Source: Salibacterium salarium
GTDB lineage: Bacteria > Bacillota > Bacilli > Bacillales > Marinococcaceae
Assembly (NCBI RefSeq): GCF_030813635.1
Contig: NZ_JAUSUM010000002.1
Location: 310,001 to 374,000, forward strand
Length of the DNA: 64,000 nucleotides
Reading direction: 5' to 3'
Both the position numbers and the translations under genes were made by a program. The notes beneath the pieces were generated by a model. It made no database searches. It was not told the DNA's origin and saw nothing but the letters and a program-made list of their open reading frames with translations. How positions within the stretch are numbered: position 1 is the stretch's first letter; each line of letters opens with the position of its first letter. Positions 45,379 to 54,613 of the stretch are shown here, piece after piece.

Positions 45379-47451
45379 ATGGCAGATTATTTAGTAATCG
45401 TTGAATCTCCCGCTAAAGCCAAAACGATCAGTAAATATCTTGGGAAAAAGTATACGGTGAAAGCTTCTATGGGGCATGTGCGTGACTTACCGAAAAGCCA
45501 AATGGGAGTGGATGCAGAAAATAATTATGATCCAAAATATATAACGATTCGCGGAAAAGGACCTGTTTTAAAAGAATTAAAAGCAGCTGCCAAAAAAGTG
45601 AAAAAAGTATATTTAGCAGCCGACCCCGATAGAGAAGGGGAGGCTATCGCTTGGCATTTAGCGTACAGCTTAAATATAGATCCAGATTCTGATTGCCGGG
45701 TTGTGTTTAATGAAATTACAAAAACCGCAATCAAGGATGCATTTAAAGAACCACGTCCTATTAATATGGATTTGGTCGATGCTCAGCAAGCACGCCGGAT
45801 TTTAGATAGACTTGTCGGCTATAATATAAGTCCATTATTATGGAAAAAAGTAAAAAAGGGTTTGAGCGCAGGCCGTGTTCAATCCATTGCTGTTAAAATG
45901 ATTATAGACCGGGAAAAAGAAATTCAGGCATTTGTTCCTGAGGAATATTGGAGTATAGATGGATCGTTTATGCGAGGGAAAGATTCGTTCGAAGCCAAAT
46001 TCCATGGGATAGATGGAAAAAAACAAGAATTGCGATCAAGAGAAGACGTGGATGAAGTACTGTCAAAAATGGACGGCGATGAATTCACAATAAAAAAAGT
46101 AACGAAAAAAGAACGAAAACGAAATCCGGTACAGCCTTTTATAACATCTTCGCTGCAGCAGGAGGCTGCTAGAAAGTTAAACTTTCGTGCAAAGAAGACG
46201 ATGATGGTTGCCCAACAGCTATATGAAGGTATAGACCTTGGAAAAGAAGGCACAATCGGGTTAATCACCTATATGCGTACAGACTCTACACGCGTATCTA
46301 ATACGGCAAAAGAAGACGCAAAAGCATATATTGAAGAGCATTATGGTAAAGAATACACTCGTCAAAAACAATCAGAAACAACACAAAATGCAAATGCACA
46401 AGATGCTCACGAAGCAGTACGCCCAACCACTATAGCGAAAGATCCAAAGTCAGTGAAATCTCACTTAAGCCGAGATCAGTACAGATTATATAAACTGATC
46501 TGGGAACGATTAATGGCAAGTGAAATGGCCCCTGCTATTATGGATACGATGTCTGTCGATCTAGAAAATGGTGGTGTTCAATTTAGGGCAACGGGATCCA
46601 AAGTGAAATTCGCCGGCTTTATGAAAGTATACATTGAAGGTAATGATGACGGAAAAACGGAAAAAGACACGTTTCTTCCTGATTTAAAAGAAGGAGAAAC
46701 GGTTCGTAAAGAAGAATTGAACGAAAATCAACATTTTACGCAGCCTCCACCGAGGTATACAGAAGCACGACTTGTGAGAACAATGGAGGAAATGGGGATT
46801 GGAAGACCATCCACCTATGCCCCGACACTTGATACAGTTCAACGAAGAAATTATGTAGCGCTTGAAGAAAAACGGTTCGTCCCTACAGAACTTGGAGAAA
46901 TCGTGCTTAATCTAATAGTCGACTTTTTCCCGGAAATTCTCGATGTTGAGTTTACCGCAAAGATGGAAAATGATCTTGATTACATTGAAGAAGGACGACA
47001 AAACTGGATTAAAATCATTGACGAGTTTTATAAAGACTTTGAAAAACGTTTGAAAGTCGCAGAAGAAGAAATGGAAGAAGTAGAGATTCGTGACGAGCCG
47101 GCCGGAGAGGATTGTGAAAATTGTGGTCATCCGATGGTATATAAAATGGGCCGATATGGAAAATTTATGGCTTGTTCTAACTTTCCGGAATGCCGTAATA
47201 CAAAGGCTATCGTTAAAGAAATAGGTGTGAAATGCCCAAAATGTGAAGAGGGCAATGTTGTTGAACGTAAAAGTAAAAAACAAAGAAAATTCTTCGGATG
47301 TGATCGTTATCCGGAATGCGACTTTATCTCTTGGGATAAGCCGGTGGCACGTCCTTGTCCAAAATGTGAATCACTGCTTGTTGAGAAGAAAACCAAAAAG
47401 GGTGTTCATGTCCAGTGCACGCAATGTGACTATAAAGAAGAACCAAATTAA
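45379..47451 (+). CDS. topA: DNA topoisomerase I
   Basis: A 690-residue type IA topoisomerase that relaxes negative supercoils. The Toprim domain begins [15 protein letters not shown] and has the acidic [14 protein letters not shown]; the active-site Tyr lies in [15 protein letters not shown] (near 300). The C-terminus carries three tetracysteine zinc ribbons (about 580-690): CENCGHPM...[15 protein letters not shown]...CDRYPEC and CPKCESLL...CTQC. ATG 45379 follows AGGGGGAGG. Confidence 0.97.
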   Translation: MADYLVIVESPAKAKTISKYLGKKYTVKASMGHVRDLPKSQMGVDAENNYDPKYITIRGKGPVLKELKAAAKKVKKVYLAADPDREGEAIAWHLAYSLNIDPDSDCRVVFNEITKTAIKDAFKEPRPINMDLVDAQQARRILDRLVGYNISPLLWKKVKKGLSAGRVQSIAVKMIIDREKEIQAFVPEEYWSIDGSFMRGKDSFEAKFHGIDGKKQELRSREDVDEVLSKMDGDEFTIKKVTKKERKRNPVQPFITSSLQQEAARKLNFRAKKTMMVAQQLYEGIDLGKEGTIGLITYMRTDSTRVSNTAKEDAKAYIEEHYGKEYTRQKQSETTQNANAQDAHEAVRPTTIAKDPKSVKSHLSRDQYRLYKLIWERLMASEMAPAIMDTMSVDLENGGVQFRATGSKVKFAGFMKVYIEGNDDGKTEKDTFLPDLKEGETVRKEELNENQHFTQPPPRYTEARLVRTMEEMGIGRPSTYAPTLDTVQRRNYVALEEKRFVPTELGEIVLNLIVDFFPEILDVEFTAKMENDLDYIEEGRQNWIKIIDEFYKDFEKRLKVAEEEMEEVEIRDEPAGEDCENCGHPMVYKMGRYGKFMACSNFPECRNTKAIVKEIGVKCPKCEEGNVVERKSKKQRKFFGCDRYPECDFISWDKPVARPCPKCESLLVEKKTKKGVHVQCTQCDYKEEPN

Positions 47452-47474
47452 CAAGCAGAAAATGAAAATGAGAT

Positions 47475-47498
47475 CCCCTTTTCGCAAAAGGGGGTTTT
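47475..47498 (+). terminator. Possible weak terminator after topA
   Basis: CCCCTTTT (47475-47482) pairs perfectly with AAAAGGGG (47486-47493) over a 3-nt loop, but only GTTTTCC follows, so efficiency is uncertain. No trmFO gene lies in the 179-nt gap before xerC. Confidence 0.55.
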
Positions 47499-47541
47499 CC
47501 TATGTTTCTTGATTCAATTGGTAATACAAGAGGGGATTCAG

Positions 47542-47556
47542 AATTTTATGAAAAAA
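47542..47556 (+). promoter_or_regulatory. Possible CodY box
   Basis: AATTTTATGAAAAAA matches 12 of 15 positions of the CodY consensus AATTTTCWGAAAATT. It lies 12 nt upstream of the -35 of the xerC-hslVU-codY promoter, which would give CodY a handle on its own operon. The match is AT-rich and may be chance. Confidence 0.4.
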
Positions 47557-47568
47557 TAATAAATTAAC

Positions 47569-47597
47569 TTGAATGGTTGACGGGACTATGTTAGAAT
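47569..47597 (+). promoter_or_regulatory. Sigma-A promoter of xerC-hslV-hslU-codY
   Basis: TTGAAT (47569-47574), a 17-nt spacer and TAGAAT (47592-47597) preceded by TG. 34 nt before the xerC start. Confidence 0.75.
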
Positions 47598-47630
47598 TTA
47601 ATAGCTTTTGTGCGTGAGGTGAAAATACGA

Positions 47631-48554
47631 ATGTCTGAAGATAAATATACGATGTATATAAATCAATTTATGCAATACTTACAAGTAGAAAAGAATGCTT
47701 CAGAATTGACAGTGCAAGCCTACCACAAAGACCTTGAAGATTTTATTTCTTTTTTACAAGCGGAAGGGATTACTTCTCCGATGGAAGTAGATACAGACGT
47801 ATCTAGGCTATACTTTAATTACTTGTATGAGCAAGCCTTTCATCGTGCAAGTGCGGCACGGAAAATTTCTGTCCTTCGAACCTTTTACAAATTTTTGATA
47901 CGAGAAGAGCTGGTGGATGTTAATCCGTTTATGGCATCCGGTCTTCCTAAACAGGAAAAAAAGCTACCTCGTTTTTTGTATGAACAAGAATTAAAAATGT
48001 TATTTGATTCGTTTGATGTCAATGAGGATTTAGACCAGCGAGATCTTGCGATATTCGAACTGTTGTACGCAACAGGGATGAGAGTCAGTGAACTGTGCCG
48101 TGTTCAATTGCATGACATAAATGAAGAGATTGGAACATTATTAGTAAAAGGAAAAGGTGCAAAAGAGCGCTATGTTCCTATCGGCAGCTTTGCTTTAGAA
48201 GCAGTCTCTTTTTATTGCAGTCATGCACGTGAGAAACTAACGAAAAAAAAGATGGAATCTGAATCGACTCTTTTTTTAAACAACAAAGGCGGACCGCTTA
48301 CACAACGTGGTGTTCGTTTTATTGTTGATAAGAGAGTGAAAGAGGTTTCCTATACGCTCACCATTTCTCCTCATGATTTGCGTCACACATTTGCGACCCA
48401 TTTGTTAAACCAGGGGGCTGATCTTCGAAGCGTGCAGGATTTACTAGGGCATGCTCATTTGTCAACGACACAAATTTACACTCATGTAACAAAAGATCGG
48501 TTAAAGGAAGTTTATGATAATGCTCACCCAAGAGCAGATAAGGAGGGAGGATGA
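47631..48554 (+). CDS. xerC: Tyrosine recombinase XerC (CodV)
   Basis: Resolves chromosome dimers at dif with XerD. The N-terminal SAM-like core-binding domain (about 5-90) is followed by the catalytic domain: Arg in ATGMRVSEL, Lys in [38 protein letters not shown] with the nucleophilic Tyr. The frame opens at GTG 47610, but GAGGTGA and homology favour ATG 47631 (307 residues). Stop overlaps the first ATGs of hslV. Confidence 0.94.
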   Translation: MSEDKYTMYINQFMQYLQVEKNASELTVQAYHKDLEDFISFLQAEGITSPMEVDTDVSRLYFNYLYEQAFHRASAARKISVLRTFYKFLIREELVDVNPFMASGLPKQEKKLPRFLYEQELKMLFDSFDVNEDLDQRDLAIFELLYATGMRVSELCRVQLHDINEEIGTLLVKGKGAKERYVPIGSFALEAVSFYCSHAREKLTKKKMESESTLFLNNKGGPLTQRGVRFIVDKRVKEVSYTLTISPHDLRHTFATHLLNQGADLRSVQDLLGHAHLSTTQIYTHVTKDRLKEVYDNAHPRADKEGG

Positions 48555-48556
48555 TG

Positions 48557-49102
48557 ATGGATACATCCTTTCACGCAACGACGATATTTGCTGTTCATCA
48601 TAATGGGAAAGGTGCTATGGCTGGAGATGGTCAAGTAACATTCGGGCAGGCTGTCGTGATGAAACACACAGCTAAAAAGGTACGAAAAATTTATAAAGGT
48701 CAAGTACTGGCAGGTTTTGCAGGTTCAGTGGCGGATGCATTTACATTGTTTGATATGTTTGAAGGAAAGCTCGAGCAATGGAATGGTCAATTACAGCGGG
48801 CTGCTGTTGAACTGGCAAAAGAATGGCGTAATGATAAAATGCTGCGACGTCTTGAAGCTATGCTTGTTGTGATGGATAAAAATACGATACTATTGATTGC
48901 GGGAACCGGAGAGGTAATCGAACCAGATGATGGGGTGATTGCGATTGGTTCCGGTGGAAATTATGCTCTTGCTGCTGGCAGAGCTTTGAAAGAACACGCA
49001 GGACATCTTGATGCAAAAGAAATGGCCGAAGCATCTTTGAAAACAGCAGGCGATATTTGTGTATTTACAAATAACCAGCTTGTAGTTGAGGAAATTGAAT
49101 AA
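48557..49102 (+). CDS. hslV: HslV / ClpQ (CodW) peptidase subunit
   Basis: The proteasome-like peptidase of the HslUV protease, forming a double hexamer. The core is clear: [38 protein letters not shown] and [14 protein letters not shown]. Three tandem ATGs follow AGGAGGGAGG (48551, 48554, 48557); the third is best spaced and gives [12 protein letters not shown]. subtilis CodW starts [10 protein letters not shown] and uses an N-terminal Ser; here the residue after Met is Asp, so the mature nucleophile is not obvious. Confidence 0.93.
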   Translation: MDTSFHATTIFAVHHNGKGAMAGDGQVTFGQAVVMKHTAKKVRKIYKGQVLAGFAGSVADAFTLFDMFEGKLEQWNGQLQRAAVELAKEWRNDKMLRRLEAMLVVMDKNTILLIAGTGEVIEPDDGVIAIGSGGNYALAAGRALKEHAGHLDAKEMAEASLKTAGDICVFTNNQLVVEEIE

Positions 49103-49124
49103 AAGAAAGGGGAATCACACATAT

Positions 49125-50516
49125 ATGAATACCCCGCTTACACCAAAAACAATTGTTGACAGATTAGACCAGTACATTATTGGACAAAAGGAAGCGAAAC
49201 GTTCTGTAGCTGTTGCATTGAGAAACAGATATAGACGCAGTCAGCTTGATGAACAACTTCGTGATGAAATCACACCCAAAAATATACTGATGATTGGTCC
49301 GACAGGAGTTGGTAAGACTGAAATTGCACGACGGCTTGCGAAACTTGCAGGAGCTCCGTTTACGAAGGTGGAAGCAACGAAATTCACCGAAGTTGGTTAC
49401 GTCGGTCGTGATGTGGAATCGATGATTCGTGATTTAGTTGAGACATCGGTTCGACTTGTAAAAGAAGAAAAAATGGAAGAAGTAAAAAAAGAAGCAGAAG
49501 ATGAAGCTAATAAAAGATTAGTAAAATTATTAGTGCCGGAAAAAAAGAAACAACAAAATAATTCTAAAAACCCATTTGAAATGATTTTTCAACAACAAAA
49601 TCAAGAAGAGTCAGAAACGACGCAAGAAGATCAAAATATAGCACAAAAACGTAGACAAATGGAGCATCAGCTTGCACTCGGTGAACTTGAAGATCACTTG
49701 GTAACGATTGAAGTAGAAGAACAATCACAAAGCATGTCTGATATGTTTCAAGGGTCTGGTATGGAACAAATGGGTATGAATATGCAGGAAATGCTCGGTA
49801 ACTTTATGCCGAAAAAAAAGAAAACGCGTCGTCTGACTGTGAAAGAAGCAAGACCAATATTACGTGAACAGGAAGCACAAAAGTTGATAGATATGGACGA
49901 AGTTAGTCAGGTTGCGGTTTCAAAAGCAGAACAGCTGGGTATTGTTTTTATAGACGAGGTAGACAAAGTAACTGGAAAGCAACAGTCAAGTGCTGATGTA
50001 TCAAGAGAAGGCGTACAGCGAGATATATTACCGATTGTGGAGGGTTCTGCGATAACAACCAAGCATGGTTCTGTTAAAACAGACCACATTCTGTTTATCG
50101 CCGCAGGTGCTTTTCATATGTCCAAACCATCAGATTTGATTCCTGAACTGCAAGGACGTTTTCCTATCCGTGTAGAGTTAAACAACCTAGGGCCGGAAGA
50201 TTTCGTGAGAATATTGAAAGAACCAGATCAAGCGTTATTGAAACAATATCAAGCCCTATTGAAAACGGAAGGTATAAATGTTGAATTTTCTGACGATGCT
50301 GTTCATAAAATCGCTGAAATTGCTGAAGATGTAAACCAGCATACAGAAAATATTGGTGCCCGGAGACTTCATACCCTGTTAGAACGGCTGCTTGAAGATC
50401 TTTCTTTTGAAGCACCGGACATCACACTTGAAAAAATAACGATTACACCAGAATATGTAGAAGAAAAATTATCAAGTATTGCAAAGAATCGTGATATGAG
50501 CCGATATATTTTATAA
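49125..50516 (+). CDS. hslU: HslU / ClpY (CodX) ATPase subunit
   Basis: The AAA+ unfoldase partner of HslV. It starts [20 protein letters not shown]; Walker A is [13 protein letters not shown] (about 59-71), the I domain (about 110-245) is Glu/Gln-rich, Walker B is IVFIDEVDK (about 269-277), and the C-terminus ends in DMSRYIL, the hydrophobic tail that docks into HslV. The open frame overlaps hslV from 49086, but GAAAGGGG and homology give ATG 49125 (463 residues). Confidence 0.96.
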   Translation: MNTPLTPKTIVDRLDQYIIGQKEAKRSVAVALRNRYRRSQLDEQLRDEITPKNILMIGPTGVGKTEIARRLAKLAGAPFTKVEATKFTEVGYVGRDVESMIRDLVETSVRLVKEEKMEEVKKEAEDEANKRLVKLLVPEKKKQQNNSKNPFEMIFQQQNQEESETTQEDQNIAQKRRQMEHQLALGELEDHLVTIEVEEQSQSMSDMFQGSGMEQMGMNMQEMLGNFMPKKKKTRRLTVKEARPILREQEAQKLIDMDEVSQVAVSKAEQLGIVFIDEVDKVTGKQQSSADVSREGVQRDILPIVEGSAITTKHGSVKTDHILFIAAGAFHMSKPSDLIPELQGRFPIRVELNNLGPEDFVRILKEPDQALLKQYQALLKTEGINVEFSDDAVHKIAEIAEDVNQHTENIGARRLHTLLERLLEDLSFEAPDITLEKITITPEYVEEKLSSIAKNRDMSRYIL

Positions 50517-50543
50517 GAAGAAAGATACAGGAGGAGTCACAAG

Positions 50544-51326
50544 ATGGATTTATTATCAAAAAGCCGTAAGATTAACGATATGTTACAAAAGACGGCGGGG
50601 GATCATGTTAATTTTAAAGATATGGCGGAAACACTTCGCGATATAATTAGTTCAAATGTTTTCGTAGTAAGCAGAAGAGGAAAGTTGTTAGGATATGCTA
50701 TCAAACAGGAAATTGAAAATGAGCGTATGGAAAAAATGCTCGAAGAAAGACAATTTCCGGAGGATTATACGTCCGGTCTGTTTAAAATTGATGAAACATC
50801 TCCTAACCTCGACATTGACAGTGCATATACGGCATTTCCGGTGGAAAACAAAGAGTTGTTCAATTCTGGTCTCACTACTATTGTGCCAATAAGCGGTGGG
50901 GGACAACGTCTCGGTACACTTGTGCTCGCGCGATTGAACGAAACTTTCGATGATGACGACTTAATTCTTGCTGAATATGGTGCGACCGTAGTAGGTATGG
51001 AGATACTACATGAAAAAACACAGGAAATTGAAGAGGAAGCTCGTAGTAAAGCTGTTGTACAAATGGCAATCAGCTCTCTCTCTTATAGTGAACTCGAAGC
51101 TGTAGAACACATATTTGAAGAACTAGAAGGTAAAGAGGGGTTGCTTGTTGCAAGTAAAATTGCGGATCGTGTCGGTATAACCAGATCAGTGATTGTTAAT
51201 GCGCTTAGAAAATTAGAAAGTGCTGGTGTGATTGAATCACGTTCACTTGGGATGAAAGGCACTTATATTAAAGTGCTTAATGACAAATTTCTCTATGAAT
51301 TAGAAAAGATTAAAACAAATGGGTAA
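50544..51326 (+). CDS. codY: GTP- and branched-chain-amino-acid-sensing repressor CodY
   Basis: A 260-residue global nutrient regulator. The N-terminal GAF domain (about 1-150, [26 protein letters not shown]) binds Ile/Leu/Val and the C-terminal winged helix ([20 protein letters not shown], about 202-221) binds DNA. In B. subtilis it represses the fla/che operon that follows, among others. ATG behind CAGGAGGAG. Last gene of the xerC unit, with a strong terminator after it. Confidence 0.97.
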   Translation: MDLLSKSRKINDMLQKTAGDHVNFKDMAETLRDIISSNVFVVSRRGKLLGYAIKQEIENERMEKMLEERQFPEDYTSGLFKIDETSPNLDIDSAYTAFPVENKELFNSGLTTIVPISGGGQRLGTLVLARLNETFDDDDLILAEYGATVVGMEILHEKTQEIEEEARSKAVVQMAISSLSYSELEAVEHIFEELEGKEGLLVASKIADRVGITRSVIVNALRKLESAGVIESRSLGMKGTYIKVLNDKFLYELEKIKTNG

Positions 51327-51352
51327 TTATTCATAAGTGGGAAATGTAAAAA

Positions 51353-51389
51353 AGTCACAAACCGATTAATCGGTTTGTGGCTTTTTTTA
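51353..51389 (+). terminator. Rho-independent terminator after codY
   Basis: A near-perfect 14-bp stem, AGTCACAAACCGAT (51353-51366) with ATCGGTTTGTGGCT (51369-51382), then seven T residues. It isolates codY from the flagellar operon. Confidence 0.92.
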
Positions 51390-51504
51390 TGTTTGCCATG
51401 ACTAATAAGGTTTTCTTTTAAAAAATTCTTGAAAAACAATAGAAAAGACCTATGAAGGATTTAGATATGTATGAATAAAATCATATCTTTGACTATAGTG
51501 AACG

Positions 51505-51532
51505 ATACTGACAGTATGTTCAATATATTGAA
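51505..51532 (+). repeat. Two adjacent palindromes upstream of flgB
   Basis: ATACTGACAGTAT (51505-51517), a perfect palindrome around one base, is followed one base later by the perfect 14-bp palindrome TTCAATATATTGAA (51519-51532). They lie 270-300 nt upstream of flgB in the 474-nt gap after codY (51327-51800), in which I find no gene. Possible operators. Confidence 0.55.
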
Positions 51533-51551
51533 AGGAAAAATAATGAATTTA

Positions 51552-51581
51552 TGGAAAGCGGATACGCAATCTAATTATAGT
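51552..51581 (+). promoter_or_regulatory. Candidate distal promoter in the flgB upstream region
   Basis: TGGAAA (51552-51557), an 18-nt spacer and TATAGT (51576-51581). It lies directly before the FapR-like box. Confidence 0.45.
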
Positions 51582-51582
51582 T

Positions 51583-51599
51583 CTTAATACCTAATCATA
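51583..51599 (+). promoter_or_regulatory. FapR-like box upstream of flgB
   Basis: CTTAATACCTAATCATA equals the fapR operator at 23083-23099 at 15 of 17 positions (two G-to-A changes). It begins one base after a -10-like TATAGT, almost the geometry of the fapR promoter. If functional it would put a transcript reaching flgB under lipid control. Confidence 0.5.
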
Positions 51600-51655
51600 T
51601 AGTAAAAAATGGTGTGGTTCTTTTTTCTTGAAATGAAAAACTATGAAAACAGCGT

Positions 51656-51684
51656 TAGACAAATGTCTCATATTTTTATACAAT
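51656..51684 (+). promoter_or_regulatory. Probable sigma-A promoter of the flgB operon
   Basis: TAGACA (51656-51661), a 17-nt spacer and TACAAT (51679-51684), each matching 5 of 6 consensus bases, about 117 nt upstream of flgB. I see no convincing sigma-D element. Confidence 0.7.
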
Positions 51685-51800
51685 TTGATTAGTAGTTCTT
51701 AAGTACATCAAAAGAATAAAAGTATTTTGGTGAATGATGTCAATAATTGTCATGGATGACTAATGGTCAAGGTCTTTCGAATTAGAAAGGAGGGAAAGTA

Positions 51801-52196
51801 ATGGGTTTATTTGATTCCACAACTTTTCAAAACTTACAAAATGGGCTGAAGGGCGCTGCAATGGAACAAAAAGCTATATCGGAAAATATAGCTAATGTTG
51901 ATACACCAAATTACAAAGCAAAAAGTGCTCAATTTCAACATACCCTGGATGATGCTATCCAAAACGAGAAAATGAATGCAAATCGAACAAATAATAAACA
52001 TATCGAATTTGGAAATAACGCAAGTCAAGCTTATCTCTCTAAAGATCAATCAACGATGTATAACAATAATGGCAACAATGTCGATATTGATAAAGAAATG
52101 GCAGATTCGGCCAAAAATCAAATTTATTACAACGCTATGACAGATCGATTAAGTAGCAAATTTAGCAGTTTGAAATCTGCTGTAAGAGGAGGATAA
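51801..52196 (+). CDS. flgB: Flagellar basal body rod protein FlgB
   Basis: A 131-residue proximal rod protein with the N-terminal rod motif ISENIANVDTPNYKAK (about 27-42) and a C-terminal VDIDKEMADSAKNQIYYNAM. First gene of the fla/che operon; ATG behind AAAGGAGGG. FlgC follows after 4 nt. Confidence 0.95.
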   Translation: MGLFDSTTFQNLQNGLKGAAMEQKAISENIANVDTPNYKAKSAQFQHTLDDAIQNEKMNANRTNNKHIEFGNNASQAYLSKDQSTMYNNNGNNVDIDKEMADSAKNQIYYNAMTDRLSSKFSSLKSAVRGG

Positions 52197-52200
52197 ATCA

Positions 52201-52665
52201 ATGGGATTATTTGATGCAGTAAATTCAGCTGCCTCTGGATTGACGGCGCAAAGACTTCGAATGGATGTTGCTTCCTCTAATATGGCAAATGCGGATTCAA
52301 CAAGAGGTCAACTTGTAGATGGAGAGTGGGAACCTTACCGCCGGAAAATGGTTACGATGTCCTCTAATGAATCGAATTTTTCCTCTCACTTGCAATCAGC
52401 AATGGGAAGAAATACTGAAGCATCTGGAGGCGGCGGTGTTCAAGTAGACGGTATAGTAGAAGATCAATCACCGTTTGAACAAGTATACCGACCGAATCAT
52501 CCTGATGCGAATGAAGAAGGTTTTGTGGAAATGCCGAATGTCGACCCTTTAAAAGAAAATGTCGATATGATGAGTGCAAGTCGCTCATATGAAGCGAACA
52601 TAACAAGTATGAATGCTTCGAAAAACATGATGTTAAAAGCACTTGAAATCGGTCAGGGACAATAA
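52201..52665 (+). CDS. flgC: Flagellar basal body rod protein FlgC
   Basis: A 154-residue rod protein. GLTAQRLRMDVASSNMANADS is the N-terminal rod/hook motif and NVDMMSASRSYEANITSMNA the C-terminal one that lets rod, hook and FlgG proteins stack. GAGGAGG precedes the ATG. Confidence 0.95.
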   Translation: MGLFDAVNSAASGLTAQRLRMDVASSNMANADSTRGQLVDGEWEPYRRKMVTMSSNESNFSSHLQSAMGRNTEASGGGGVQVDGIVEDQSPFEQVYRPNHPDANEEGFVEMPNVDPLKENVDMMSASRSYEANITSMNASKNMMLKALEIGQGQ

Positions 52666-52680
52666 GGAGGACGATAAATA

Positions 52681-52986
52681 ATGAATATTGGAAGTACATA
52701 TGGTCCTGAAAATGATTTATTAGTCAATCAAGCAAATACTAATAACAAAACAGCAGCTGAGGCGCAAGAATCATTTAAACAATCATTGAATGAAGCTATT
52801 ACAAATGTGAACGATAGACAAATAGAATCGAATGAAATGACTTCTAAGCTTGCCTCAGGCGAAGTAGATAATCTTCATGAAGTAATGGTTGCTGCAGAAA
52901 AAGCGAGTGTAACGATGCAAACAACAGTTGAAGTAAGAAATAAAGCATTAGAATCTTATAAACAAATTATGCGCATGCAAGTCTGA
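52681..52986 (+). CDS. fliE: Flagellar hook-basal body complex protein FliE
   Basis: A 101-residue adaptor between the MS ring and the rod. The conserved C-terminal block EVDNLHEVMVAAEKASVTM and VRNKALESYKQIMRMQV identifies FliE. AAGGAGGA precedes the ATG, 15 nt after flgC. Confidence 0.95.
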   Translation: MNIGSTYGPENDLLVNQANTNNKTAAEAQESFKQSLNEAITNVNDRQIESNEMTSKLASGEVDNLHEVMVAAEKASVTMQTTVEVRNKALESYKQIMRMQV

Positions 52987-53014
52987 TGTCGAGGTAATGT
53001 AATCAGGAGGCCCC

Positions 53015-54601
53015 ATGAAAGAGAAGTTTTTACAATTCAGAGATAAAACAAAGGAATATTGGCGTAAACGAACAAAAGGACAAAAAAGCCTTATCGTAGG
53101 GTTCATCGTTTTATTTGTTCTCATCATCTTTTTTACATTTTATTTTGGCTCGCGGACCAATTATGCTCCTTTGTATTCCGATTTATCACCAGAGGAAACG
53201 GGACAAATTAAAGAGACATTGGATTCACGAGGCATTCCATCTGAATTGACAAACGGTGGATCGACTATTCGGGTGCCGGAAACACAAGTCAATTCTTTAA
53301 AAGTGGAGTTAGCTGCGGAAGGGTTGCCTGATAGTGGAAGTATTGATTACTCGTTTATTGAAGACCAAATGGGATTTGGGATGACAGATAGTGAGTTTAA
53401 TACGATGGAACGGGCAGCGATGCAGACAGAGTTAGGGAAATTGATTCAAAACATAGATGGAGTAGAAGCGGCCAACGTCATGATTACTTTGCCGGAGGAA
53501 TCAACATGGGTGGCAGAAGAAGACGAAGGTGCGTCCGCTTCTGTAGTTATAGACACAGGTGGAACCACCAACATGGAACAAACGCAAGTACGAGCCTTGT
53601 ATCACCTTGTTTCCAAAAGTGTCCCTGATTTATCTGTAGATAATATCGTCATAATGAATGAAATGTTTGAGCATTTTGATTATGAAAGCCAGAATAATTC
53701 GAATTCTACAATGAATGCTTATGAAGAACAAAGAAATGTTCAAGATGATATAGAAAAGGATATTCAGTCACAGTTGCAACAAATGCTCGGAAAAATGATG
53801 GGTATGGACAAAGTTGTCGTCTCTGTATCATCAGATATTGATTTCACACAGGAAACGCGAGAAGAAGCTTTAGTTGAACCAGTGGATGAAGAGAACATGG
53901 AAGGTATTGAAGTCAGTGCAGAGCGAATAGAGGAAGCGTATGAAGGACAAGTTCCTGAAGATGGTGGGGTCGCTGGTACTGGTGAGGAAGATGTAGCAAA
54001 TTATCCAGCTGGTGCAGCTACTGGTGATGGTGATTACGAGAGAGAAGAAGAGCGGATTAATTATGAAGTCAACCGTATTCATAGGGAAATTGTAGAAAGC
54101 CCTTATAAGATTCGTGATTTAGGCATTCAAGTAATGGTAGAACCGCCGGAACCGGAAAATGAAGATTCCCTTGATCCTCAAACGTTGACTGATATTGAAG
54201 AAATTTTAAGTACAATGGTAACCACAAGTATTGACGAAACATATTTAGAAGATGCAACAGAAGAAGATATTAATAATAAAATCACTGTGTCTTCGCAAGA
54301 ATTTAACGGGCAGGTAGAAGTAGAAGAAGAAACCGGTACGGGAATACCGATGTGGATGTATATCACGGCAGGAGGATTGCTTGTAGCTGTTATCGTTCTA
54401 CTGTTTATATTAATGAGAAGAAACAGTGATGAAGAGGAATGGGTTGATGAAACAAGTGCCGTTGCAGCTGCAGAAGTACCAGACCTTCCGGATGATGAAG
54501 ACTCAGAACAAGCGACAAGAAGAAAGCAATTGGAGAAACTAGCAAAAGAAAACCCTGAAGAGTTTTCTAAACTATTAAGGACGTGGTTGTCAGATGATTA
54601 G
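53015..54601 (+). CDS. fliF: Flagellar MS-ring protein FliF
   Basis: A 528-residue ring-forming membrane protein. A first membrane helix lies at about residues 25-46, the periplasmic-side ring-building motifs follow (FTFYFGSRTNYAPLYSDLSP), and a second helix at about 450-470 (MYITAGGLLVAVIVLLFILM) leads to the FliG-binding tail ending KLLRTWLSDD. The external loop is strongly acidic. AGGAGG before ATG. Confidence 0.96.
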   Translation: MKEKFLQFRDKTKEYWRKRTKGQKSLIVGFIVLFVLIIFFTFYFGSRTNYAPLYSDLSPEETGQIKETLDSRGIPSELTNGGSTIRVPETQVNSLKVELAAEGLPDSGSIDYSFIEDQMGFGMTDSEFNTMERAAMQTELGKLIQNIDGVEAANVMITLPEESTWVAEEDEGASASVVIDTGGTTNMEQTQVRALYHLVSKSVPDLSVDNIVIMNEMFEHFDYESQNNSNSTMNAYEEQRNVQDDIEKDIQSQLQQMLGKMMGMDKVVVSVSSDIDFTQETREEALVEPVDEENMEGIEVSAERIEEAYEGQVPEDGGVAGTGEEDVANYPAGAATGDGDYEREEERINYEVNRIHREIVESPYKIRDLGIQVMVEPPEPENEDSLDPQTLTDIEEILSTMVTTSIDETYLEDATEEDINNKITVSSQEFNGQVEVEEETGTGIPMWMYITAGGLLVAVIVLLFILMRRNSDEEEWVDETSAVAAAEVPDLPDDEDSEQATRRKQLEKLAKENPEEFSKLLRTWLSDD

Positions 54602-54613
54602 GGGGGAGTCGGC

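Noticed and set aside
51700-51760. Sigma-D promoter for flgB
   Set aside because: A TAAA at about 51718 is present but no GCCGATAT-like -10 follows at the right distance.
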